From JAXMCI01 sp046349435 (lineage in GTDB: Bacteria; Pseudomonadota; Alphaproteobacteria; Dongiales; Dongiaceae): 64,000 bases of DNA. Below are positions 44,332 to 52,504 of this stretch, in pieces. Below the pieces are notes generated by a model that worked only from the letters and a program-made list of their open reading frames with translations, was not told the origin of the DNA and ran no database searches. The position numbers and the translations under genes are program-made. The stretch lies in the NCBI GenBank assembly GCA_046349435.1, contig JAXMCI010000038.1, forward strand, positions 10,874 through 74,873, in the 5' to 3' direction. How positions within the stretch are numbered: position 1 is the first letter of the stretch; the number at the start of each line of letters is the position of its first letter.

Positions 44332-44979
44332 TCAGGAGAGCGCGGCGACGCCGGCGGCCGCACTCTGCATCATGTGCGGCAGGTTGCCGGGATTCTCGGT
44401 GAAATAGTCCGTGGCGCGGAGATAGGCCTCCATGGCCGGCCCCTCGACGGTCGCCCCAAGCTCCGGGACCGGCGTGCGCAACCCGGGATCTCCGCCATCC
44501 AGCCAGGTGAGCAGCTTGCTCGGCGCGCCCGTCATGTTGATCCAGAGCGCCATGTAGATGACGGCCTTGGGCGCGATCGCGCGCCCGGCCCTGCCGGCGT
44601 GCTGGATGCATCGGTCCACCCCGCCATAGACCACGCCCAGGATCGTCTCGTCCATTGCGTCGACCTGCGCGCGGGCTCCGAGCAGCGCGTCGTTGACCCG
44701 TCGCGTTTCCGCCGCGGTCAGCGGATTGGCGATGAGATGGACCGACAGCCGCCGCACCAGGTCGGCAATGTCGGGCGCCGGCAGACCGGCATCGGCCAGC
44801 GCCTGTCGGAAGGTGCGCACCACCTCCGGCTGGCCGGCTGCGAGGTCGCCCTGCATGAACCCGAAGCTGGCGCCGCTCTTGCCCTTTCCGGCGAAACTCA
44901 GCTGGTAGGGGCTGGCATCGCCGATCTCGTGCAGCCGGAGCGCGATGCGAATGCCGGGCTTGAGTGCTTCGTCTGGCAT
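44332..44979 (-). CDS. Unrecognised protein with lysozyme-like features
   Basis: A 215-residue soluble protein that I cannot assign. The segment RLHEIGDASPYQLSFAGKG followed by SGASFGFMQGDLA (residues about 12-45) recalls lysozyme or transglycosylase active sites, where a Glu precedes an S-x-G-x-MQ strand; this is only an inference. The C-terminal half is helical with KAVIYMALWINMTGAPSKLL and YFTENPGNLPHMM. No signal peptide is seen, so export, if any, would need a partner. Last gene of a three-gene cassette; a ribosome site (GGAG) precedes ATG 44979. Confidence 0.65.
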   Translation of the reverse strand: MPDEALKPGIRIALRLHEIGDASPYQLSFAGKGKSGASFGFMQGDLAAGQPEVVRTFRQALADAGLPAPDIADLVRRLSVHLIANPLTAAETRRVNDALLGARAQVDAMDETILGVVYGGVDRCIQHAGRAGRAIAPKAVIYMALWINMTGAPSKLLTWLDGGDPGLRTPVPELGATVEGPAMEAYLRATDYFTENPGNLPHMMQSAAAGVAALS

Positions 44980-44995
44980 GGCGTCCTCGCTCCGG

Positions 44996-45361
44996 CTAGG
45001 GGTTCGGGTTCTTCGGTTTCGGTGCAAGCTTCTGCAAGGCGTCGACCACCTTCTTCCCGTCGCCGAGGAAGCCGGCGATCTTGGCCAGGAAGGTCGCGGC
45101 ATCGACCATCTGCGCGGCGGTGGCGTTCATCCGGTCGGTCGCGTTCTTGATGATGTCGATCGCCGTGGTGAGCTCGGCGCTGCTCAGTATCGAGGCGAGG
45201 GCCTGAGCGAGGATCGCGTCGCGCTGATCCTCCAGGTTCCGGATCACCGGCTCCATTCCTTCGGCGCCGGCATTCTTCAACGCACCGGCTGCGAGTATTC
45301 GCGCGCTGATCGACCTCACCGCCTCGTCTCTCTTCGTCAGGATATCCTGGATCGTCGGCAT
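44996..45361 (-). CDS. Small helical protein of unknown function
   Basis: A 121-residue protein predicted to be almost entirely alpha-helical (IQDILTKRDEAVRSISARIL, DQRDAILAQALASILSSAEL, ATDRMNATAAQMVDAATFLAKI) with a Pro/Lys/Asn tail. It has no signal peptide, cysteine or recognised domain. It lies 12 bases after the lipoprotein gene and 16 before the lysozyme-like gene. A 5' fragment of a paralogue remains at 48310-48386. Confidence 0.65.
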   Translation of the reverse strand: MPTIQDILTKRDEAVRSISARILAAGALKNAGAEGMEPVIRNLEDQRDAILAQALASILSSAELTTAIDIIKNATDRMNATAAQMVDAATFLAKIAGFLGDGKKVVDALQKLAPKPKNPNP

Positions 45362-45373
45362 GTGCGCGGACTC

Positions 45374-46351
45374 CTACTTCTCTGCTGCTGCGCTCGGGGC
45401 TGCCGCGGCCTTTGCGAGAGCCGATTGCAGCGCAGCTGCCTTGGACTGGAAATTGCTCAGCGCCACCACCAGCGCGGCGTAGTTGCGGCTGGGGTCGTTG
45501 ACGGCGGCCACGAGCTCGTCGTGCGCCGTCACCAGTGCGCCGGTCGTAGCGCCTGGATTGGCGTCTCGCATGCCGTTCAGGACGGCGAGCTGCCCCTGCG
45601 CGCCAGTGAGCTGGCTGCGGTACTCGGCCTCGCTGACGACCGACTTGCCCAGCGGGTCGATCGTATCGCTGATCTCGTCCGCGAGTATCCTCTGCCGTGC
45701 GACGCTGACCCGGTCCAGCGCTGCGCCGACGGCGGCCGCGACGCTCGCGATCGGCGCCGCGCCGTTCGGCCCCTTGGTCCCGACCGCATTCACGGCGGCC
45801 TTGAGGCTGTCGAAGCGCTGCTGGTCCAGGGCCGTGCCCACCACCCAGCCGGCGAAGCTGATCGCCGCGGGCGCAACCACGCTCGCGCCCGGGGCGACCG
45901 CATCCGCAGCTGTGGCCAACGCCCCCACGGATGCCGAGAGCTGCGCGACCGCCGCGTCGTAGGCCGCCCGGTCGGCCGCATTGGTGACGGCCGCCAGCGC
46001 GTGCGCGTAGTCCCTGAGCACCGCGACCTTCGACATCACCTTGTCGCGTTCATCCATCAACGCCATCGGATCGGGCGCTGGATCGCCGAAGGGATAGAGC
46101 ATGCAGGGAGCTTCGCTTCCGGGTGTCGAGCCGCGCTGGACGCGGCAGCTCGGTGCCATCGCGACCTTGCTGCGATTCCTGATCATGTCGCGCTGGATCA
46201 GGTCTGCGCGGTCGGCAGCCAGCCCGGCATAGCCCGATGAGACGGCATCCGACACCTGATCGACGCCGGTGCTGATCGCAGCCGTTTCCTTGGGAAAGCT
46301 ATAAGGGGAGCAGGCGGCGAGACCCGAAAGCAGCAGCCAGGACCAGCGCAT
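45374..46351 (-). CDS. Lipoprotein of unknown function, copy A of a duplicated pair
   Basis: A 325-residue protein with a lipoprotein signal (MRWSWLLLSGLAAC, Cys14) and a long, mostly helical, Ala-rich mature part. Residues 60-90 hold two Cys (APSCRVQ, EAPCMLYPFGDPAPDP) that could pair. ATG 46351 has GAGG 8 bases upstream. From residue 25 on it is closely similar to residues 182-483 of the protein encoded at 48399-49850, so the two are paralogues from a tandem duplication. First gene of a three-gene cassette with a clear promoter. Confidence 0.75.
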   Translation of the reverse strand: MRWSWLLLSGLAACSPYSFPKETAAISTGVDQVSDAVSSGYAGLAADRADLIQRDMIRNRSKVAMAPSCRVQRGSTPGSEAPCMLYPFGDPAPDPMALMDERDKVMSKVAVLRDYAHALAAVTNAADRAAYDAAVAQLSASVGALATAADAVAPGASVVAPAAISFAGWVVGTALDQQRFDSLKAAVNAVGTKGPNGAAPIASVAAAVGAALDRVSVARQRILADEISDTIDPLGKSVVSEAEYRSQLTGAQGQLAVLNGMRDANPGATTGALVTAHDELVAAVNDPSRNYAALVVALSNFQSKAAALQSALAKAAAAPSAAAEK

Positions 46352-46385
46352 TGGAATACCTCGACAGCACATTCTTTCTGCACTT

Positions 46386-46414
46386 ATTAAACAACATTCT
46401 GTCGAAGATTGCAA
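46386..46414 (-). promoter_or_regulatory. Promoter of the lipoprotein cassette
   Basis: On the minus strand TTGCAA (46409-46414) and TTTAAT (46386-46391) are spaced by 17 bases, 35 bases before ATG 46351. The surrounding 46375-46440 is strikingly AT-rich for this genome. The rest of the 294-base gap to comM holds a weak plus-strand TACAAT (46609-46614) but nothing else clear. Confidence 0.6.
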
Positions 46415-46645
46415 TATGTTTTGTTGTTTTCAAACATCGCCGCGCACAAACATCCGGCGTACAACAATGCAGATTCTGGCCACCGCTTGGCGGGTCGCGG
46501 GAAGCGACCGGCCGAGCGCCGAGAGAGCCATGCGGCCAGTTTCTCCCTTGGCGCGCGAGCCCGTCAGCCCTGTAGATCGGAGGCCGTGCATTCGCGGGCC
46601 CTCCCCACTACAATCTTCGGCTGTGGGGCTGCGGACGGCGGGGCG

Positions 46646-48171
46646 ATGGTCGCGCGGGTCAAGACGGTGGCCTTCCAGGGCCTCGAGGTGCTGGAGGTCG
46701 ACGTCCAGGTGCAGATGACGGCCGGCGGGGTCGCCACCTTCACCCTGGTCGGGCTGGCCGACAAGGCGGTCGGCGAGAGCCGCGAGCGGGTGCGCGGCGC
46801 GCTGCACGCCATCGGGCTGGCGCTGCCGGTCAAGCGCATCACCATCAACCTGGCGCCGGCCGACCTGCTCAAGGAAGGCAGCCATTTCGACCTGCCGATC
46901 GCGCTGGCGCTGCTCGCCTTCATGGGCGTGCTGCCGGAGGAGGAGCTGGCGCGCTTCAGCGCGCTCGGCGAGCTCGGGCTCGACGGCACCCTGGCGCCGG
47001 TGGCGGGCGTGCTGCCCGCGGCCATCGGGGCGGCGGCGGCCGGCCGCGGCCTGATCTGCCCGGCGGCACAGGGCGGCGAGGCGGCCTGGGCCGGCGAGCT
47101 CGAGGTGCTGGCGCCGGCCAGCCTGCTGCAGCTGGTCAACCACTTCAAGGGCACCCAGCTGCTGAGCCCGCCCAAGGCGCGCCTTGCCGAGCCGGCGCCG
47201 GCCGCCCCCGACCTGCGCGACATCAAGGGCCAGGAGAGCGCCAAGCGGGCGCTCGAGGTGGCGGCCGCCGGCGGCCACAATCTCCTCATGGTCGGCCCTC
47301 CCGGCGCCGGCAAGTCGATGCTGGCGGCCCGCCTGCCCGGCCTGCTGCCGCCGCTCGACCCGGCCGAGGCGCTCGAGGTCAGCATGGTGCACTCGGTCGC
47401 CGGCACGCTGGCGGAAGGGCGGCTGCTGCGCACCCGGCCGTTCCGCGACCCGCACCACTCCGCCTCGCTGCCGGCGCTGGTCGGCGGCGGCAGCCGGCGC
47501 GGCCCGGCGAGGTTTCGCTCGCCCATCTCGGCGTGCTCTTCCTCGACGAGCTGCCGGAGTTCCAGCGGCCGGTGCTGGAGGCGCTGCGCCAGCCGCTGGA
47601 GACCGGCCGCGTCTCGGTCGCCCGGGCCAACGCGCACGTGACCTATCCCGCCCGCATCCAGCGGGTGGCGGCAATGAACCCCTGCCGCTGCGGCCATCTC
47701 GACGACCCGGCGCTGACCTGCGGCCGGGCGCCGAAATGCGCGCTCGACTACCAGGCGCGGCTCTCCGGCCCGCTGCTCGACCGCATCGACCTGCATGTCG
47801 AGGTGCCGGCCGTCGCCGCCGCCGACCTCGCCTTGCCGCCGCCGGCGGAGGGCAGCGCCGCGGTGGCGGCGCGGGTGGCGTCCGCGCGGGCCATCCAGGC
47901 CGAGCGCTATGCCGGCCGGGGCGATCGCACCCGCCCGATCCGCACCAACGCCGAGGCCGACGGCGAGCTGCTGGAGGAGGTCGCCGCGCCAGATGCCGAG
48001 GGCCGCGCGCTGCTGACCCAGGCGGCCGAGCGCTTCCGCCTCTCGGCCCGCGGCTATCATCGCGTGCTGCGCGTCGCGCGCACGCTGGCCGACCTCGCCG
48101 GCGCGCCCGCCGTGCGCCGGCCGCATATCGCCGAGGCGCTGACCTACCGGCGCATCGTGCCGGGGCGGTGA
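46646..48171 (+). pseudogene. comM: Magnesium chelatase-like ATPase ComM/YifB, frameshifted (copy A)
   Basis: The full ComM sequence is present but split between two frames. The first part, 46646 to about 47500, has the LonC-like domain and Walker A VGPPGAGKSMLAARLPG; the second, from about 47505 to 48171, has FLDELPEFQRPVLEALRQPLE, the Cys motif CRCGH and the C-terminal domain. The break follows LPALVGGGSRR, where one base is missing before CGGCCCGGCGAG. Translation as it stands would stop before Walker B. A real mutation or a sequencing error are both possible. ComM is a branch-migration helicase used in natural transformation. Confidence 0.85.
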
Positions 48172-48309
48172 GCCGCAGAGTCACGGGGTTAGCTAGCGCA
48201 GAACTCCGACGATCGATGAGCTGTGCCCAAGCCGCGAGCTGCCTTCATGAGCGCGACAGGCCTCAATTTCGAGGACCTCGTCCTGACCCCAGTGTGTGCA
48301 CAGACAGGT

Positions 48310-48386
48310 CCGGCTGCGACTATGCGCGCGCTGATCGACCTCACCGCCTCGTCTCTCTTTGTCAAAATATCTTGAACTGTCGGCCT
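48310..48386 (-). pseudogene. 5' remnant of a second copy of the 121-residue gene
   Basis: On the minus strand the first 26 codons of the 45361 gene reappear (PTVQDILTKRDEAVRSISARI), but the start ATG is AGG and the sequence stops matching at 48310. It marks the left end of duplication unit B. Confidence 0.75.
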
Positions 48387-48398
48387 GTGCGGGCATTC

Positions 48399-49850
48399 CT
48401 ACTTCGCTTCTGTTGCGCCCGGGGCCGCCGCGACCTTTGCGAGCGCCGATTGCAGCGCAGCAGCCTTGGACTGGAAATTGCTCAGTGCCATCGCCATTGC
48501 GGTGTAGCTTCCGCTGGGGTCGTTGACAGCGGCCACGAGCTCGTCGTGCGCCATAACCAGCGCGTTGGTCGTAGCGCTTGGATTTGCGTCTCGCATGCCG
48601 TTCAGGATGGCGAGCTGCCCCTGCGCACCAACCAGCTGGCGCGTGTACTCGGCCTCCCCGACGATCGACTTGCCTAGCGGCTCGATCGCGTCGCTGATCT
48701 TGTCCGCGAGTATCCTCTGCCGTGCGACGCTGACCCGGTCCAGCGCCGCCCCGACGACGGCCGCGACGCTCGCGATCGGCTTCACGCCGCTCGGCCCCTC
48801 GGTCCCCACCGCATTCACCGCGGCCTTGAGGCTGTGGAAGCGCTGCTGGTCGAAGGCCGTGTCCACTACCCCGCCGGCGAAGCTGGTCGCCGCGGGCGCA
48901 ACCACGTTTGCGTCCACGGCGACCGCATCTGCAGCTGCGGCCAATGCCCTTACCGATAGCGAGAGATGCGCGACAGCAGCGTCGTAGGCCGCTCGGTCGG
49001 CCGCATTGGTGACGGCCGCCAGCGCGTGGGCGTAGTCCCTGAGCACTGCCACGTTCGACATCACCTTCTCGCGCTCATCCATTAGCGCTATCGGATCGGG
49101 CGCAGGATCGCCGAAGGGATAGAGCATACAGGGAGCCTCGCTTCCCGGTGCCGAGCCGGGCTGCACGCGGCAACTCGGCGCCATCACGACCTTGCTGCGG
49201 TTCCTGATCATGTCGCGCTGAATCAGGTCTGCGCGGTCGGCAGCCAGGCCGGCATAGCCCGACGAGACGGCATCTGACACCTGATCAACCCCGGTGCTGA
49301 TTGCCACCGCAGGAAGAGATGGACCCTGGCCACTCTTCCTTGTGTGGAGGAATGCTTTCAGGTAGTCGCTGGTCGCCTTGTTTAGGATGAGGCCAGCATC
49401 AATTAGGAATTGCAAATTTGCCGCAGCTCGATCTGGATCATTTGTCTTAATTACCTCAAGAATTCTCTGAGATTCAGCCTTAAATGATTCAAGATCGCGC
49501 TGCGCATTGCTGGTGTCCTGTTGAATCTTTTCTGCCGCGATCTGGCGCGTGTTTTCAATCTGCCTTTGTTCCCAACCGCTTAGCCAGCTGATGCCGGCAT
49601 TTCCAAGAGTCGCAAGGGCTGCACCAATGATGGCTAGGACCAAAGGATTTGACCACCGAGACCGCGCCTTCTCCTCTACATTCAGACGCAGCTCTTCGTC
49701 GAGGCGATGCTGCTCTTTAGCCTTTAGTGCAATTTCCTCTTTGCGAAGAACGTAATCTGCAAGCCATTTCTCGCGCTCAAACTCCAACTCTTGAGTGCTG
49801 ATATCTGGGTGAGACGACTCCACTCCTTCCTGCGGCACGTCACTCTCCAA
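48399..49850 (-). CDS. Chimeric membrane protein, copy B of the duplicated lipoprotein family
   Basis: A 483-residue protein. Residues 1-65 are charged and coiled-coil like (FEREKWLADYVLRKEEIALK), 68-91 form a membrane segment, 95-135 another coiled coil, and 140-175 a short helical unit (NDPDRAAANLQFLIDAGLI). From residue 182 it matches copy A to the end. There is no lipobox. The N-terminal part uses AT-richer codons unlike the rest of the window, indicating that a foreign module was joined to the duplicated domain. The start is TTG 49850 or GTG 49838; neither has a good ribosome site. The duplicated domain is thus anchored by a helix instead of lipid. Confidence 0.7.
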   Translation of the reverse strand: MESDVPQEGVESSHPDISTQELEFEREKWLADYVLRKEEIALKAKEQHRLDEELRLNVEEKARSRWSNPLVLAIIGAALATLGNAGISWLSGWEQRQIENTRQIAAEKIQQDTSNAQRDLESFKAESQRILEVIKTNDPDRAAANLQFLIDAGLILNKATSDYLKAFLHTRKSGQGPSLPAVAISTGVDQVSDAVSSGYAGLAADRADLIQRDMIRNRSKVVMAPSCRVQPGSAPGSEAPCMLYPFGDPAPDPIALMDEREKVMSNVAVLRDYAHALAAVTNAADRAAYDAAVAHLSLSVRALAAAADAVAVDANVVAPAATSFAGGVVDTAFDQQRFHSLKAAVNAVGTEGPSGVKPIASVAAVVGAALDRVSVARQRILADKISDAIEPLGKSIVGEAEYTRQLVGAQGQLAILNGMRDANPSATTNALVMAHDELVAAVNDPSGSYTAMAMALSNFQSKAAALQSALAKVAAAPGATEAK

Positions 49851-50020
49851 CTCTATCGAGAAGGCTAATAATCAAGTCCGGCCCAGGCGTAGCCCCGAGG
49901 ACCTGCCACCGCCCTCATACCCATGCAAGTCCACAATCGCACAAAGGCTCTCGCCAATCACTTCGTTGGCACTTCTCAGAGATCTGCGCCACCGCAACTG
50001 GCCTGCAGCATTGGTAGCCG

Positions 50021-50383
50021 GTCGACCCGTCCGAGATCCAGCAATTTCGCGTCGGTAAGGTTTTCCTCGAAGGAGATCGCATTCAGCTTCGTGAGGGAGT
50101 ATTCGAATTCCTTACCGAGTTGTTTGAGAGCTCGTTAGCAGAGCTTGAAACCCGACACCCAGACATTAAGACCGCATTCAAGTGAATCGACGACCACCAG
50201 TTCACCGCCATGATCTACCGCAATAGCAGAGTCTCAGTCGCGCTGTCGAAATCGACTAGGGGTTACATTTCCGTTGAGGCCGACAATTGGGGTTTGTTTC
50301 TCAAGCCGCTGGGAATAGCAATCGACCGATCCAGCGACGCCACAAGGCACCTGACCTTCGAAGGGGCGGCAGAGTACTACTAG
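50021..50383 (+). pseudogene. Decayed gene of foreign composition with an internal TGA
   Basis: One plus-strand frame encodes two coherent halves of about 54 and 65 codons separated by a TGA at 50183: FLEGDRIQLREGVFEFLTELF...ETRHPDIKTAF and then DDHQFTAMIYRNSRVSVALS...GLFLKPLGIAI ending at TAG 50381. No start codon is visible at the 5' side. Base composition is near 50% G+C. It resembles a family of uncharacterised bacterial proteins with a helical start and a strand-rich end; no function is claimed. The neighbouring 49851-50020 and 50384-50508 hold nothing recognisable. Confidence 0.6.
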
Positions 50384-50508
50384 CAGCGGTGAATGCTGCG
50401 CTTCAGGAGCATTCCAGCGACAGGAGACAGCAGAGCCACGCGGCAGGCCGCACACTCGCCGGTCCTCACCCAAGATAGTCGAGGGCTGTGAACTGGGACG
50501 GCGGAGCG

Positions 50509-51017
50509 ATGGTCGCGCGGGTCAAGACGGTGGCCTTCCAGGGCCTTGAGGTGCTGGAGGTGGACGTCCAGGTGCAGATGACGGTCGGCGGGTCGCCACC
50601 TTCATCCTGGTCGGGCTGGCCGACAGGCGGTAGGCGAGAGCCGCGAGCGGGTGCGTGGCGCGCTGCACGCCATCGGGCAGGCGCTGCCGGTCAAGCGTAT
50701 CATCAACAACTTGGCGCCGACCGACCCGGGGGGCAGCCATTTCGACATGCCGATCTCGCGGGCGCTGCTTGCCTTAATCTTAATGGGCGTGCTGCCGAAA
50801 GAGGAACTCGCCCGCTTCAGCGCGCTCGAGGTGCTCGGCCTCGACGGTACCCTGGCGCCGGTGGCGGGCGTGCTGCCGCCGGGCAGATCAAGGCCGCGGC
50901 TAATCGCCAAGCGAGCCGAGCTGGCCGGGCTGGTTGGGCATCGCCGGCGCGGCCGCCGTGCGCCGGCCGCATATCGCCGAGGCGCTGACCTACCGGCGGA
51001 TCGCGCCGGGGCGGTGA
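50509..51017 (+). pseudogene. ComM remnant (copy B)
   Basis: The first 25 codons (MVARVKTVAFQGLEVLEVD) are nearly identical to copy A; single-base losses near 50590 and 50620 shift the frame, and the sequence continues (RGALHAIGQALPVKRI, PKEELARFSALEVLGLDGTLAPVAGVLP) to about 50880. A large internal deletion then joins it to the last 70 bases of comM (PHIAEALTYRRIAPGR). The AAA+ core is absent. Confidence 0.85.
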
Positions 51018-51032
51018 GCCGCGGCTGCGCGC

Positions 51033-52244
51033 TCACGCCGGCTGCGGACGGCCCAACGAGATCGCGTGGAAGCGCTCCGGCGCATCTTCCAGGGTCGGGG
51101 GGTGGTCGCGCCGGTCGACCGAGCGCCGGCCCTGGGTGACCGCCAGCTGCAGCAGGGCATTCCCCTGCTCGAGCCGCTGCGTCTCCCAGGCCCGCAGCGC
51201 GGCGTCGGGGTCGGCGGGATAAGCTCCGAGCGCCGCCGCCAGGGCCGACGCATCGGCCGCCGCCTTGGCCGAGGCCGCCGCCGGATGCGGCCGCAGCACG
51301 AAGGCGGCGTCGCCGAGCAGGCACGCCCGCCCGAACACCATCCGCGGCACCGCGACGTCGCGGATGACCTGGATGAACGGCTCCGCGGTGGCCTGGACCA
51401 GCTCGGCGAAGCAGGGGTGGACCTCCTGCGCGGCCGCTGCCTGGATCTCCGCCCGCAGCGCGTCCGGCACCATGCCGGCCGGCACCGAGGCATCGTGCCG
51501 GGCGCCGGTGCGGTCGACGAGCAGCCGCTCGAGCGCGGGGCCGGCGGGCACGTTGACGTACCACACCCAGTTGAGCCGGCGCCGGCCCGTCTCGGTCGCG
51601 GCGCCCGCGCCCGGAATGAAGTAGCTCAGGATGTGCCCGCCGGACCGGGCGGCGCAGAGCGTGAAGCAGTCGTCGAAGAAGTGCACCAGCCCGGCGGGCA
51701 GGCGGTCCTCCTCGACCATCCCGCGCCAGGCGATGTAGCCGGCGTAGCGGGGCTCGACCTCGGGCAGCAATCGCCGGCGCGTCTCCGAATAGGTGCCGTC
51801 CGAGCAGACCAGGAGGTCCGCCTCGACGGCATCGCGCTCGGCGAAACGAGCGGCGATCCGGCCCTGTTTCCGGTCGAAGCCGGTCAGGGTCCAGCCCTGG
51901 TGATAGCGCTCGGCCGGGAAGGCCGACCGCAGCGTCTGGTAGATGGCATGCCAGGAGGAGAAGCGCTGCGGCAGCGGGATGGTGCTGCCGTCGCCGCCGT
52001 CCGGCACGAGGTACCGCCGCTGCCGGCAGGCGGTGAGGGGCAGCGCGGGGGCACCGTTTCGGCGCAGCAGGTCGAGGAGATCGTCCTGCACCGCGATGCC
52101 GGCGCCCCGGCTTGCCATCGCCCCCGTCGCGCGCTCGTAGATCGCGACCTCGCAGCCGACGGCGCGCAGCGCGATCCCGGCGCACAGCCCGCCGATCGAG
52201 CCTCCCGCCACGGCAACCCGGAGCGGCACGCCGCCCTTCTGCAT
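51033..52244 (-). CDS. FAD-dependent monooxygenase
   Basis: A 403-residue group A flavin monooxygenase of the hydroxylase (UbiH/PHBH-like) family. The Rossmann FAD motif is VAVAGGSIGGLCAGIALRAVG (residues 9-29), DG motif LVCSDGTYSETRRRLLP near 155, and CLLGDAAFVLRPHPAAASAKAAADA near 303 is the second FAD site with the GD motif. ATG 52244 is preferred because GGGGGG precedes it and the FAD motif then starts at the usual position. It is divergent from an amidohydrolase gene; together they may degrade an aromatic or heterocyclic compound, an inference from context. The 260-base divergent gap shows no clear promoter to me. Confidence 0.88.
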   Translation of the reverse strand: MQKGGVPLRVAVAGGSIGGLCAGIALRAVGCEVAIYERATGAMASRGAGIAVQDDLLDLLRRNGAPALPLTACRQRRYLVPDGGDGSTIPLPQRFSSWHAIYQTLRSAFPAERYHQGWTLTGFDRKQGRIAARFAERDAVEADLLVCSDGTYSETRRRLLPEVEPRYAGYIAWRGMVEEDRLPAGLVHFFDDCFTLCAARSGGHILSYFIPGAGAATETGRRRLNWVWYVNVPAGPALERLLVDRTGARHDASVPAGMVPDALRAEIQAAAAQEVHPCFAELVQATAEPFIQVIRDVAVPRMVFGRACLLGDAAFVLRPHPAAASAKAAADASALAAALGAYPADPDAALRAWETQRLEQGNALLQLAVTQGRRSVDRRDHPPTLEDAPERFHAISLGRPQPA

Positions 52245-52504
52245 TCGCCCCCCTGTGGCACCCTGGCGAGCCGGTGCCGGATCCGTCCCCGCCGGCCAGG
52301 GCGGCCGGCCCGTCATCCTGCCACTCCCACTCTCGCCCGGGCAAGCCGCCGATGCCCGGCACGGGCATGGCGCGGCATCGTTGGGCAGCACCGCCCGCGC
52401 GATGCTATGAATCGGTCCTGCGATGCGGCCGCGGGAGCCAAGGCGGGCCGGCCATTCGCCGCGCTGCCGCGACGGCGGCGGGCGCCCGGTTCAGGAGCGA
52501 TGAC

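Larger units (their letters stand above)
45287..48171. repeat. Tandem segmental duplication, unit A
   Basis: Unit A runs from the middle of the 121-residue gene through the lipoprotein gene, the divergent promoter region and comM. The same order recurs in unit B at 48310-51017. The inner boundary lies around 48172-48309, a short spacer. Confidence 0.8.
48310..51017. repeat. Tandem segmental duplication, unit B (rearranged)
   Basis: Second copy of the block 45287-48171: gene fragment, lipoprotein-type coding region and a comM remnant in the same order and orientation. Between about 49305 and 50480 the equivalent of the signal-peptide and promoter region has been replaced by unrelated AT-richer DNA. 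Confidence 0.8.

Noticed and set aside
48172..48309. The spacer between the duplicated units as a possible insertion-sequence scar or attachment site.
   Set aside because: No inverted terminal repeats, target duplications or tRNA gene were found there.
49923..50138. A 71-codon plus-strand open frame beginning MQVHNRTKAL.
   Set aside because: It overlaps a better frame (50021-50383) with coherent protein-like sequence and has no ribosome site or recognised motif.
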